This document shows, in pieces, positions 8,094 to 15,577 of a stretch of DNA of 46,965 nt. The stretch is from contig NZ_JAJNAL010000039.1 in the NCBI RefSeq assembly GCF_022271405.1, positions 1 to 46,965 on the forward strand. The letters are read 5' to 3'. The position numbers and the translations under genes are program-made. The notes under the pieces are model-generated. The model searched no databases and was not told the origin of the DNA. It was given only the letters and a program-made list of their open reading frames with translations. The stretch is from Rhodopseudomonas infernalis. Its GTDB lineage: Bacteria > Pseudomonadota > Alphaproteobacteria > Rhizobiales > Xanthobacteraceae. How positions within the stretch are numbered: the first letter of the stretch is position 1; every line of letters starts with the position of its first letter.

Positions 8094-8117
8094 CCCTCTC
8101 CCGCAAGCGGGAGAGGG
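8094..8117. repeat. Dispersed palindromic repeat, family A
   Basis: A 24-bp palindrome with arms CCCTCTCCCGC and GCGGGAGAGGG around AA, 30 bp after tetR. It is the same element as at 1228, 9955 and 10077, with the CTCTCCCCGCGCAAAGCGC-type flank also seen at 10055. Confidence 0.85.
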
Positions 8118-8226
8118 AGCGCGCTGCGGCCTCGGGCTCGCTCATCGGTTCAAGTCGCGGCGCAATCCATCCCTTACGACGGAACCGAACTGCCTGCCTT
8201 GGCCGGCGCAAACTTCTCCGCCATGC

Positions 8227-8253
8227 TGTCGGGCAACGGCGACACCGTTCGTC
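8227..8253 (+). promoter_or_regulatory. Candidate ECF42-type promoter
   Basis: TGTCGG (8227-8232), 17 bp, then CGTC (8250-8253), ending 23 bp before the DGPF gene. ECF42 sigma factors are reported to recognise a TGTCGA-like -35 and a CGA/TC-like -10, so this is a near match in the right place. The short motif could arise by chance. Confidence 0.45.
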
Positions 8254-8276
8254 TTGCAGTCATGGAGAAGCGCCGC

Positions 8277-8648
8277 ATGCTCTACGCCATCCTTTGCTAT
8301 CACGACGAAGACTTCGTCGGCTCCTGGAGCCGCGAGGAGGATGCCGCCGTGATGGAGCGGCTGAAGGCCGTCCACGGCAAACTCGCCGCGCAGGGCCAGC
8401 TCGGCCCGGTGGCGCGGCTGCTGCCGACCACGGCGGCGACAACGCTGCGCAAGGATTCCGAGCCGCCGCTGGTGATTGACGGCCCGTTCGCCGAGACCAA
8501 GGAGCAACTGCTCGGCTTCTACGTGGTCGAATGCGACGATCTCGACGGCGCGCTCGAGGTCGCGCGCGATCTCGGCCGCGCCAATCCGGGCGGCTCCTAC
8601 GAGATCCGCCCGATCGGCACCTTCATGCCTGGCCCGGCGCAGCCATGA
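8277..8648 (+). CDS. DGPF/YCII-family protein, ECF42 partner
   Basis: A 123-residue YCII-fold protein with the signature Asp68-Gly-Pro-Phe71 (VIDGPFAETKEQLLGFYVVE). This DGPF family is characteristically encoded next to ECF42 sigma factors, as here: its stop overlaps the sigma start by 4 nt (ATGA). Its biochemical role is unknown; YCII folds resemble small isomerases. ATG 8277 (MLYAILCYHDED) is chosen because the family starts there and GGAGAAG lies upstream. Confidence 0.9.
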   Translation: MLYAILCYHDEDFVGSWSREEDAAVMERLKAVHGKLAAQGQLGPVARLLPTTAATTLRKDSEPPLVIDGPFAETKEQLLGFYVVECDDLDGALEVARDLGRANPGGSYEIRPIGTFMPGPAQP

Positions 8649-9904
8649 CCGATCTCGCCTGGATCGAAACCGCCATCACGGCGGCGCGTCCCCAGGCGAT
8701 CGGCGCGCTGCTGCGCTATTTCCGCGATCTCGACACCGCCGAGGAAGCGTTTCAGAACGCCTGCCTGCGGGCGCTGAAAGCCTGGCCGCAGAACGGTCCG
8801 CCGCGCGACGCCGCGGCGTGGCTGATCATGGTCGGCCGCAACGTCGCGATCGACGATTTGCGCCGCGGCAAGCGGCAGCAGCCGCTGCCCGACGACGACC
8901 ATGCGATCTCCGACCTCGGCGACGCCGAGACCGAACTGGCGGAGCGGCTCGACGGCTCGCATTATCGCGACGACATCCTGCGGCTGCTGTTCGTCTGCTG
9001 CCATCCCGAACTGCCGCCGACCCAGCAGATCGCACTGGCGCTGCGCATTGTCTCCGGCCTCACGGTCCCGCAGATCGCGCGCGCATTCCTGGTGTCGGAC
9101 GCCGCCATGGAGCAGCGCATCACGCGGGCGAAGGCAAAAGTCGCTCGCGCGGGCGTTCCGTTCGAAACCCCCGGTGCGGTCGAGCGCAGCGAGCGGCTCG
9201 GCGCCGTGGCGGCGATGATTTATCTCGTGTTCAACGAGGGCTACTCCGCGGCGGGCGACAGCGCCGGCGTGCGCGCGCCGCTGTGCGAGGAGGCGATCCG
9301 GCTGGCGCGGCTGCTGCTGCGGCTGTTTCCGGCCGAGCCGGAGATCATGGGGCTGGCCGCGCTGATGCTGTTGCAGCACGCCCGCGCCGCCGCGCGGTTC
9401 GATACGCAGGGCGAGGTGGTGCTGCTGGAAGATCAGGACCGCAGCCGGTGGGCTCCGAAGCTGATCGCCGAAGGGCTGGCGCTGATCGACAAGGCGATGC
9501 GCCACCGCCGGCCCGGCGCGTACCAGATTCAGGCGGCAATCGCCGCGCTGCACGCCCGCGCGCCGCGCTTCAAAGACACCGATTGGACGCAGATCGATTT
9601 ATTGTACGGCTCGCTCGAGATCCTGCAGCCGTCGCCGGTGGTGACGCTCAACCGCGCGGTCGCAGTGTCGAAAGTCCGCGGCCCCGCCGCCGCGCTGGCC
9701 ATGATCACGCCGCTGGAAGACCGCCTCGTCAATTACTTCCACTACTTCGGCGCCAAGGGCGCCCTGCTGCTCCAGCTCGGCCGCGCCCCCGAGGCCCGGA
9801 CCGCCTTCGACCGCGCCATCGCGCTGGCGCGCACGCCGGCGGAGGCGAGCCATATTCGGATGCATTTGGATCGGCTCGCGCGGGAGCAGGCGGCAGGGAC
9901 GTAG
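8645..9904 (+). CDS. ECF42-type RNA polymerase sigma factor with C-terminal TPR domain
   Basis: A 419-residue extracytoplasmic-function sigma factor. Region sigma2 spans about residues 10-75 (FRDLDTAEEAFQNACLRALKAWP, AWLIMVGRNVAIDDLRRGKR) and sigma4 about 105-160 (LTVPQIARAFLVSDAAMEQRITRAK). A long C-terminal extension of ~250 residues follows: a DUF6596-type region with YLVFNEGYSAA, then TPR-like helices (GAKGALLLQLGRAPEARTAFDRAI). This architecture and the overlapping DGPF gene identify group ECF42, in which the C-terminal extension rather than an anti-sigma factor is thought to control activity. No anti-sigma gene is present nearby, in agreement. Confidence 0.93.
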   Translation: MTDLAWIETAITAARPQAIGALLRYFRDLDTAEEAFQNACLRALKAWPQNGPPRDAAAWLIMVGRNVAIDDLRRGKRQQPLPDDDHAISDLGDAETELAERLDGSHYRDDILRLLFVCCHPELPPTQQIALALRIVSGLTVPQIARAFLVSDAAMEQRITRAKAKVARAGVPFETPGAVERSERLGAVAAMIYLVFNEGYSAAGDSAGVRAPLCEEAIRLARLLLRLFPAEPEIMGLAALMLLQHARAAARFDTQGEVVLLEDQDRSRWAPKLIAEGLALIDKAMRHRRPGAYQIQAAIAALHARAPRFKDTDWTQIDLLYGSLEILQPSPVVTLNRAVAVSKVRGPAAALAMITPLEDRLVNYFHYFGAKGALLLQLGRAPEARTAFDRAIALARTPAEASHIRMHLDRLAREQAAGT

Positions 9905-9954
9905 TTACTCCGGAAAAGGAGCGAAGCGCAGCGCCCGCGTCGCCCTCACCCCAC

Positions 9955-9978
9955 CCCTCTCCCGCAAGCGGGAGAGGG
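9955..9978. repeat. Dispersed palindromic repeat, family A
   Basis: A 24-bp palindrome with arms CCCTCTCCCGC and GCGGGAGAGGG around AA, just after the ECF42 gene. A further copy lies ~100 bp away at 10077 in the inverted flank arrangement, so the pair forms a larger inverted module between the convergent sigma and SDR genes. Confidence 0.85.
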
Positions 9979-10076
9979 AGCCCGCCGCGTCGCTGGGCGA
10001 TCTCGTGCAAACTCGCTCATGTAATTTGGGATAAGCGCCCTCTGGAATCGGTGTCTCTCCCCGCGCACCGCGCGCC

Positions 10077-10100
10077 CCCTCTCCCGCTTGCGGGAGAGGG
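10077..10100. repeat. Dispersed palindromic repeat, family A
   Basis: A 24-bp palindrome with arms CCCTCTCCCGC and GCGGGAGAGGG around TT, followed by a GTTGGGGTCAGGGCGAGTCG tail like that after the 1228 copy. It is placed just downstream of the SDR stop on the minus strand. Confidence 0.85.
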
Positions 10101-10144
10101 TTGGGGTCAGGGCGAGTCGGGCACTACGCCCGCGATCATCCGGA

Positions 10145-10933
10145 CTACCCGTTCCGCCGCTCGCCGCGGAGCGTGGCAAGGCCGATGCCGGCGGCGTCGA
10201 AGCCGCCGTCGACGGCGAGGATCTGGCCGGTGATGTAGCTGGAGCGGTCGCTGCACAGGAAGTAGATCGCCTCCGCCAGCTCGGTTTCGAGGCCGTAGCG
10301 GCCGAGCGGAATGGCGTCGCGATAATCGGCGCGGATCTCCGGCGAATGCACCGCCTGAGCCATCGCGGTTTCGACCGGGCCGGGCGCCACGCCGTTGACG
10401 CGGATGCCGAGCCCGGCGAGTTCGACCGCGCATTGCTTCGTCAGATGCGCGAGGGCGGCTTTGCTGGTGCCGTAGGCCGAGCGGAGCGTCGAGGCGCGCA
10501 GTCCCGAGATCGAGGTGACGTTGACGATCGCGCCGCCGCCGGAGTCGCGCATCAGCGGCACCGACGCCTGGATCAGCTTGAACGGCCCCGTCAGGTTGAC
10601 GTCGATCACCCGCTGCCATTCGGCATGGGTCGTCTCCATCAGCGGCTTGAACACCGCCACGCCGGCATTGTTGACGACCGCGTCGAGCCGGCCGAACCGC
10701 TCGCCGATCGCCGCGATGTCGCCGGCGTCCGATGCGGCATCGGCGACGTCGCAATGCAGCGCCAGCGTCCGCTCCGGTGCGGCGAGCTGTTCGATCGCCT
10801 GACGCAGCCCGTCATCGTCGTTGTCGAGCAGCGCGACGCGCCAGCCTTCTGCGAGAAAACGGCGCGTGGTGGCGAGGCCGATGCCGCGTGCGGCGCCGGT
10901 GACAAGCGCGACTTTGGGCGGAGAGGTGGTCAT
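10145..10933 (-). CDS. Short-chain dehydrogenase/reductase (FabG-like)
   Basis: A 262-residue classical SDR. The coenzyme motif TGAARGIGLA is at residues ~14-23, the NNAG motif at ~88-91, and the catalytic Ser ... Tyr-x-x-x-Lys appears as TSISG ... YGTSKAALAHLTKQCA. The C-terminal VAPGPVETAM and GQILAVDGGFDA complete the pattern. These enzymes interconvert alcohols and ketones with NAD(P)H; the Asp in LLDNDDD after strand beta-2 suggests NAD(H) preference. The substrate is not predictable. It is a single gene convergent with the ECF42 sigma gene. Confidence 0.93.
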   Translation of the reverse strand: MTTSPPKVALVTGAARGIGLATTRRFLAEGWRVALLDNDDDGLRQAIEQLAAPERTLALHCDVADAASDAGDIAAIGERFGRLDAVVNNAGVAVFKPLMETTHAEWQRVIDVNLTGPFKLIQASVPLMRDSGGGAIVNVTSISGLRASTLRSAYGTSKAALAHLTKQCAVELAGLGIRVNGVAPGPVETAMAQAVHSPEIRADYRDAIPLGRYGLETELAEAIYFLCSDRSSYITGQILAVDGGFDAAGIGLATLRGERRNG

Positions 10934-11188
10934 AAATTGTCCCGTGGGCTGTCGTTGGTGAGCGATCTGGCGATCGCCCGCAGCGTTAGCACAGGCCGCG
11001 CGAGGCGAGGTTGCGTTGTTCGGGCGCAGCGGAGAATTTCCTGTCGCGGCCGCCGCATCGCGCAGCAGGCTGGCGGCGTCACTGTCGCGCGGTCCGGCCA
11101 GGAACCAGTCGCTGACATCAGGATTACATGAAGCTGAGATAGAAAACCCGACGCGCTACACGTGCCGCGTTCCGACCGGAGATCAGCC

Positions 11189-11365
11189 ATGGACGACGAA
11201 CTGACGCAGCGTATCCGCCACCGTGCCCGTGAAAAGTGGGAGCTCGCCGGCTACCCCGAGGGCCGTAGCGACGAATTCTGGCTTGAAGCCGAAAAGGAAG
11301 TCCGCGGCGAGCAGGACACCTATCAGGAGCTGAAGTCGGACCCCAGCGTCACGACCAACAGCTGA
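11189..11365 (+). CDS. DUF2934 small protein
   Basis: A 58-residue acidic protein with the DUF2934 pattern RIRHRAREKWELAGYPEGR followed by SDEFWLEAEKE. Many rhizobia carry several such short proteins of unknown function. ATG 11189 (MDDELTQ) follows CGGAGATC and is preferred over a TTG-type upstream reading. The upstream 255 bp (10934-11188) to the divergent SDR gene hold no other gene that I can support. Confidence 0.85.
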   Translation: MDDELTQRIRHRAREKWELAGYPEGRSDEFWLEAEKEVRGEQDTYQELKSDPSVTTNS

Positions 11366-11420
11366 TCGATCGCGCAACAAGCGAGTTTTCCAGATCGCTT
11401 AGTCTGCTCACGAGTCTATG

Positions 11421-11442
11421 ATGGCCGGGCATGTCCGGCCAT
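11421..11442. repeat. Hairpin downstream of DUF2934
   Basis: Arms ATGGCCGG and CCGGCCAT enclose GCATGT. There is no T tract, so it is not a classic terminator; it resembles the core of the GGCCGGGAC...-type dispersed repeat seen at 7440. Confidence 0.5.
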
Positions 11443-11499
11443 CCGCGCCATCGTGTCGGTCATCTGCGTGTCCGTCATCGATGCGTTGCGCCCACGTCC

Positions 11500-11601
11500 T
11501 CACCGCACATAGAACACCACCGAGGCGATCACCAGCAATGCGGCGACCGCCAGCAGATGGGCCATCGCGCGCGAGGCGGCGAGTTTGGTTGCTTCGTCCA
11601 T
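11500..11601 (-). CDS. 33-residue single-pass membrane micro-protein
   Basis: On the minus strand an ATG at 11601 is preceded by a strong SD (GGGAGGA, about 5 nt upstream). It opens a 33-codon frame ending TGA at 11500. The N-terminal ~12 residues (MDEATKLAASRA) are polar, followed by a hydrophobic helix (LLAVAALLVIASVVFYV) and a terminal Arg. This is the layout of a small inner-membrane protein with its N-terminus in the cytoplasm. No family is recognised. The SD plus composition support a real gene, but only conservation would prove it. Confidence 0.6.
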   Translation of the reverse strand: MDEATKLAASRAMAHLLAVAALLVIASVVFYVR

Positions 11602-11910
11602 TCCATCCTCCCGAGACAGCGTGGACGAAGGCGCAGCAAATCCCCGTCACCCGTCACCTTGCGTGACGTGTGAACTGCCCGCGCAATTGCGCAGTCCGGC
11701 CGATCGAGATTGCTACGCTGATACGCCCCGCGACGACGATTCGCTCTTCGCCTGGAGTCCCCACTCCGCGAACATCGACGGATGAACGTTCGTCAATCAA
11801 TGCGGCGGGAATTTGTCATACGATGCGTCAGCCAGCCGGACGATGCGTGCGCCAGCGTGCGGTCCGTCGGCGCAAATCTCGCACGCTAATCTCGCAGCTA
11901 CACATGCTGG

Positions 11911-11949
11911 CTTCACAAGCGAACTTCACAAGCGAACTTCACAAGCTGA
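11911..11949. repeat. Three tandem 13-bp repeats
   Basis: CTTCACAAGCGAA occurs twice in perfect tandem (11911-11923, 11924-11936), followed by a degenerate third copy CTTCACAAGCTGA (11937-11949). It lies in the ~400-bp stretch 11602-12016, where I see no gene apart from the terminator at 11966. Confidence 0.85.
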
Positions 11950-11965
11950 CCGCACAAACAATCGT

Positions 11966-11986
11966 GCCGGCAGAATCTCTGCCGGC
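11966..11986 (-). terminator. Hairpin terminator of the RoxA-like gene
   Basis: Perfect 9-bp arms GCCGGCAGA / TCTGCCGGC with a 3-nt loop lie 30 bp past the stop of the minus-strand cytochrome gene. On the minus strand a modest T-rich stretch (ACGATTGTTTG) follows. Confidence 0.6.
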
Positions 11987-12016
11987 GCGATCAGTCGTCG
12001 TTCGAGAAACGGCGCG

Positions 12017-13870
12017 CTACAACGACTTGAGATATTCCAGCAGTGCTTTCTTGTCCTCGTCGGACAATTGCGTGCCGAACTCGGGCCCCTCGTGGCCGCA
12101 ATTGCTGTTACCGGAATTGAGGTTGCTGCAGTCGGTGGTCACCAGCGTGTAGTCGAAATCGGTCTGGTCGGCGGCCAGGCCGACATTCACGGTGTCGTAG
12201 GCATTGCCGACCTTGAACTGCTTGGCGCGCTGGTTCGCCGGCTTCAGCAGATCGGCGAGAGTCGGCACCGAGCCGTTGTGCAGGTAGGGCGCGGCGGCCC
12301 AGATCCCCCGCATGACTCGCGCCTCATAGGCACCCTGCGGCGGCGGCGCGGCCGCGACCGGCGGGGCCGGAATCCGCAACCCCTGGACCGAGAAATTATC
12401 GAGCTGCGGCGGTGGCTGCGGCGTCGCCCCGCGAAACGCGCCGCGCAGATCGCGGAATTGCGGAGAGAGCTGCTGCAATTGCGGCGCGCCGGGTTGAAAG
12501 CCCTGCGCAGTCCTGCGTTCCGCCAGCGCGCGGTCCGACAGCGGCGGCTGCGCGGTCGCCACCGGCGCGGTCGTTGCCGCAGTGCCGATCGAGCTCAATC
12601 CCTGTTCGAGGATCGAGCCGATCACCGAGGTAGCCAGCATGTTGAAGGCGAGATCGGTTTCCTTCAGCGGCGTAGTCACTCCCGGGATGAAGGCGCCCTG
12701 CAGCACGCCGGTTTTCGCCGTCCAGGCGAGGATGTTGTATTCCCTTGTATCGGTGCCGACATTCTGCACCGGCGTCTTCCAGGTCTTGTTGTTGTAAAAA
12801 CGCGTTTCGCCGGGCTTGATGCCATGGCAATCGGCGCAACTGCCGGAAGCGTTGTAGATCGCCTTGCCCTTGGCGGCGAGACCGCCGTCGAGCAGCCACG
12901 GCCATTTCGGCGGGCCGATCTTCTTGACCAGATCCTCGAGCTTGCCGAGGCCGTCGAAATTCGCCGAATTGTTGTTGAGGAAGTTGACGTAGAAGCCGTT
13001 ATTGGTCGGCTGGAAAATGCCGAACACGCCGTAGACCTCGCCGAGATTGCGCGACAGCGCCAACAGGGCGCTGCCGTTGTCGGAGAAGCCCGGCCACTGC
13101 GTCTTGTCCTGGATCGGTGCGTTCCAGAGGAACGGATAGCGGACCGGCGCGTCCGCGACCTTGATGTTGTCGGCGATCATGAAGCTCGGCGGCGGCCCGA
13201 CATCGAGCCCGGTCAGGCGGTTGAAGATCATGCCGACGGCGTCGAGCCGCGCCGGTCCCCATTGGTGCTTCGGCAGCGCGCGCTGAACCAGCGTGTGATA
13301 GCGCGTGTACCACAGGTCGAAGGATTGCCGCAGCGCCAGCACGTCGTTGGGATCAGGCGATGGCGTTCGCAGCACGGTTGCGGCGAACGCCTTGAAGTCG
13401 GCGTCGGTCGCCGTCACGCGGCCGGCCGCGGCGTCCAGATCGGTCAGCAAGCTTTGGAAGTCGACGATCGCCGGGCCGCCGTCGATGCGATAGGTCTTGC
13501 CTTCGGCGACGATCTGCCTCGTGTGACAGGCCGAGCAGGTCATGCCGACGGTCTCGGCGCCGCCGGCGCCGGAGGTCGAAAACCCGACCGGCAGGTTGTT
13601 ACTCACCGCCGGGTTCGGCAGATAGCCGTAGCGTGCGAGGCTGCCCTCGAGAAACGGCGCGCCGTCCGGTTGTTTCAAGGCCTTGAGCCAGGCCAGCGGA
13701 ATCATCCGCGAGCCCTGATCGCGGATGTAGAAATCGGCGCGCTCGGCCGCTGTCCAGTCGCTGCCCTGGTCGACGTAGATCGGGGTCTGCGCCATCGCCG
13801 GCGCGGAGAGTGTGAGGATCGCGACGATCGCCGGAAGTGTGCGCGCAATACGCCGAAGCGGAGCCGTCAT
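12017..13870 (-). CDS. RoxA-like dihaem c-type cytochrome (peroxidase/oxygenase superfamily)
   Basis: A 617-residue exported protein. A Sec signal peptide ends at APAMAQ (about residue 28). There are two covalent haem sites: Cys112-Ser-Ala-Cys-His116 and CADCH near residue 345. The C-terminal region has AAPYLHNGSVPTLADLLKP and DFDYTLVTTDC, matching the RoxA/dihaem cytochrome c peroxidase-like family. RoxA itself is a rubber (polyisoprene) oxygenase of similar size; other members are uncharacterised, so oxidation of an organic substrate or peroxide in the periplasm is inferred. A proline-alanine-rich low-complexity linker lies at about residues 430-510. It has its own promoter region (13871-14206) and a hairpin terminator. 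Confidence 0.82.
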   Translation of the reverse strand: MTAPLRRIARTLPAIVAILTLSAPAMAQTPIYVDQGSDWTAAERADFYIRDQGSRMIPLAWLKALKQPDGAPFLEGSLARYGYLPNPAVSNNLPVGFSTSGAGGAETVGMTCSACHTRQIVAEGKTYRIDGGPAIVDFQSLLTDLDAAAGRVTATDADFKAFAATVLRTPSPDPNDVLALRQSFDLWYTRYHTLVQRALPKHQWGPARLDAVGMIFNRLTGLDVGPPPSFMIADNIKVADAPVRYPFLWNAPIQDKTQWPGFSDNGSALLALSRNLGEVYGVFGIFQPTNNGFYVNFLNNNSANFDGLGKLEDLVKKIGPPKWPWLLDGGLAAKGKAIYNASGSCADCHGIKPGETRFYNNKTWKTPVQNVGTDTREYNILAWTAKTGVLQGAFIPGVTTPLKETDLAFNMLATSVIGSILEQGLSSIGTAATTAPVATAQPPLSDRALAERRTAQGFQPGAPQLQQLSPQFRDLRGAFRGATPQPPPQLDNFSVQGLRIPAPPVAAAPPPQGAYEARVMRGIWAAAPYLHNGSVPTLADLLKPANQRAKQFKVGNAYDTVNVGLAADQTDFDYTLVTTDCSNLNSGNSNCGHEGPEFGTQLSDEDKKALLEYLKSL

Positions 13871-14206
13871 GGTGTCGCCTCTTGCAAATCGTTTGTTTAA
13901 AATTGCAGTGCTTTAGAAGTCTTCGACTGTCGCGCCGAATCTTGCAGGCGTGCAAGCGTCAAATATTGCGTGTGACAAAAGCCGCGACGCTGGTGTGGTA
14001 ACATCCGGTAGTAATTCGATCGCGGTCGCGGCGTAGTCGCGAAATCTTGAACGCGCGGCGCGCGTCTTGTCACAACGCGAGACGGCGACGCGGTAACAGC
14101 TGCGGTGTTTGTTTTCACCGCGCATGTCGGATGGCGTCCGGCCGGATCGTCATTCTCACGCGGGGGGCTGCTATCTGGCGGCCCGGCATCACGCGGGAGG
14201 ATGACG

Positions 14207-14523
14207 ATGCGTTTCATGGTGATCATGAAGGCAGCACGGGCAGCGAAGCCGGCGTGATGCCGTCGACCGAGATGTTCGCGGCGATGGGCCGCTTCAACGA
14301 GGAGATGATCAAGGGTGGCGTGATACATGGTCCGTTCGCGGGCGATCTCGCCGCGGGCTTCTGGCTGATCGAAACCGGATCGCTCGACGAGGCGGTCGGC
14401 TGGATCAGACGCGCGCCGTTCGGACCGGGCGATGCGATCGAGATCCGGTGGATCCTGGCCGCGGAGATTTCGGCGAGAGCGTCGGTATTTCATTTCGGCC
14501 GCCTGCGGGCGCCGGTAAGGTAG
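14207..14523 (+). pseudogene. Degraded YCII/DGPF-family gene
   Basis: An SD (GGGAGGATGACG) and ATG 14207 open with MRFMVIMKA, the usual start of YCII/DGPF proteins. That frame stops after 16 codons at TGA 14255. The rest of the family sequence continues in another frame: EAGVMPSTEMFAAMGRFNEE, GPFAGDLAAGFWLIETGSLD and DAIEIRWILAAEI. One missing base near codon 9-10 explains the shift. In addition, about 20-25 residues usually present between the GGV and GPF segments are absent, including the Asp of DGPF. The gene therefore has both a frameshift and an internal deletion. Confidence 0.75.
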
Positions 14524-14713
14524 CCCGCCACCGATTTCGCTGGGCAGGTGGCGCCTGCCCCGAGTTTGCCGCAAGACCATCCGCCGGATCGCGGCTGCCA
14601 CAGGTTTGCCGCATGGTTTTTCGCGCCCGAAATGCCGTTTCTGGACCGCCGGACGGGCGGGGAACCGGGAGCGCAACACGGCGCGATGCCCCGTGACCTT
14701 TCGGCCCCTCTCA

Positions 14714-14730
14714 TGTAAAAGCCCTTCACA
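14714..14730 (+). promoter_or_regulatory. Candidate autoregulatory operator of tetR (TGTAAA-N5-TTCACA)
   Basis: TGTAAAAGCCCTTCACA ends at the A of the tetR start codon (14730). It has the same length, spacing and outer half-sites as the perfect palindrome TGTAAATGTTATTTACA at 15528-15544 before DUF2852. Shared half-sites at both genes indicate binding by the same repressor. Confidence 0.6.
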
Positions 14731-15434
14731 TGAGCTGGCGCAAGGAAGACCGCCGCGCCGAGCGCGGCTATCATCACGGCAATCTGAAGGAAGCACTGCT
14801 GCAGGCCGCGCTCGGGCTGATCGCCGAGAAGGGGCCTGCCGGTTTCACTTTCGCCGACGCCGCCCGGATGGCCGGCGTCAGTCCGGCCGCGCCGTATCGG
14901 CACTTCCGCGATCGCGACGAATTGCTCTCCAACATCGCCCAGCGCGGCTTCGACCAGTTCGAGCAGGTGCTCGCCAAGGCCTGGGACGACGGCCGTCCCG
15001 ACACTTTGACCGCGTTCATGCGGGTCGGCCCGGCCTATCTGGCGTTCGCCCGCAACGAGCCGGCCTACTACTCGGCGATGTTCGAATCCGGCGTGCCGGT
15101 CGACGCCAATCCGCTGCTGATGGCCTCGTCGGAACGCGCCTTCAACGTCATCCGCGCCGCCGCCGAGCGCCTCGCCGCGCTGACGCCGCCGAATGTCGCG
15201 CGGCCGCCGGCGCTGATGATGGCGCTGCATATCTGGTCGATGTCGCATGGCATCGCTTCGTTGTTCGGCCGCGGCGATGCCGCCCGGCGCAAGCTGCCGA
15301 TGGCGGCCGAAGAACTGCTCGAAGCCGGTGTGCTGATTTATCTGCGCGGTCTCGGGTTTCCTGCCGACCTCCGCTCCCAGCCGGAAAAGCCAACCGAACC
15401 AAGGCGTTCTGGCCCGTGGGGCACCGCCCCGTAA
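14730..15434 (+). CDS. TetR-family regulator with WHG-type C-terminal domain
   Basis: A 234-residue TetR repressor. The N-terminal RGYHHGNLKEALLQAAL leads into the helix-turn-helix FTFADAARMAGVSPAAPYRHFRDRDELLSNIA (residues ~38-70). The C-terminal region with WSMSHGIASLFG is typical of the WHG family (PF13305-like). The ATG at 14730 has no good SD, so the message may be leaderless or poorly translated. Its own start overlaps a TGTAAA-N5-TTCACA site, which suggests tight autorepression. Its likely target is the DUF2852 gene 144 bp downstream. Confidence 0.88.
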   Translation: MSWRKEDRRAERGYHHGNLKEALLQAALGLIAEKGPAGFTFADAARMAGVSPAAPYRHFRDRDELLSNIAQRGFDQFEQVLAKAWDDGRPDTLTAFMRVGPAYLAFARNEPAYYSAMFESGVPVDANPLLMASSERAFNVIRAAAERLAALTPPNVARPPALMMALHIWSMSHGIASLFGRGDAARRKLPMAAEELLEAGVLIYLRGLGFPADLRSQPEKPTEPRRSGPWGTAP

Positions 15435-15499
15435 GGCGTGCGCTCACCTCGATGTGAGCGACGTGCGCAATTGTCGCCCCGACCGTTTCCCACGTTCGC

Positions 15500-15545
15500 T
15501 TGACAAAACCAGAGAATGAACTAGCTATGTAAATGTTATTTACAT
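15500..15545 (+). promoter_or_regulatory. DUF2852 promoter with perfect 19-bp palindromic operator
   Basis: A consensus -35 TTGACA (15500-15505) is followed by a -10-like TAGCTA/TATGTA region (15522-15531). The perfect palindrome ATGTAAATGTTATTTACAT (15527-15545) overlaps the -10 and the probable transcription start. It shares its half-sites with 14714-14730. A dimeric TetR protein bound here would occlude the promoter. Confidence 0.75.
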
Positions 15546-15577
15546 TCACACCGGCGCTGCCGGGAATGGAGAGGCTC

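Noticed and set aside
11813-13900. Long plus-strand frame (695 codons) opposite the RoxA-like gene
   Set aside because: Arg-rich composition without motifs; the minus strand has a signal peptide and two haem sites.
13971-13977. TGTCACA on the minus strand upstream of the RoxA-like gene as an ECF41 promoter
   Set aside because: No CGTC at the required 16-bp spacing, so only a chance -35 match.
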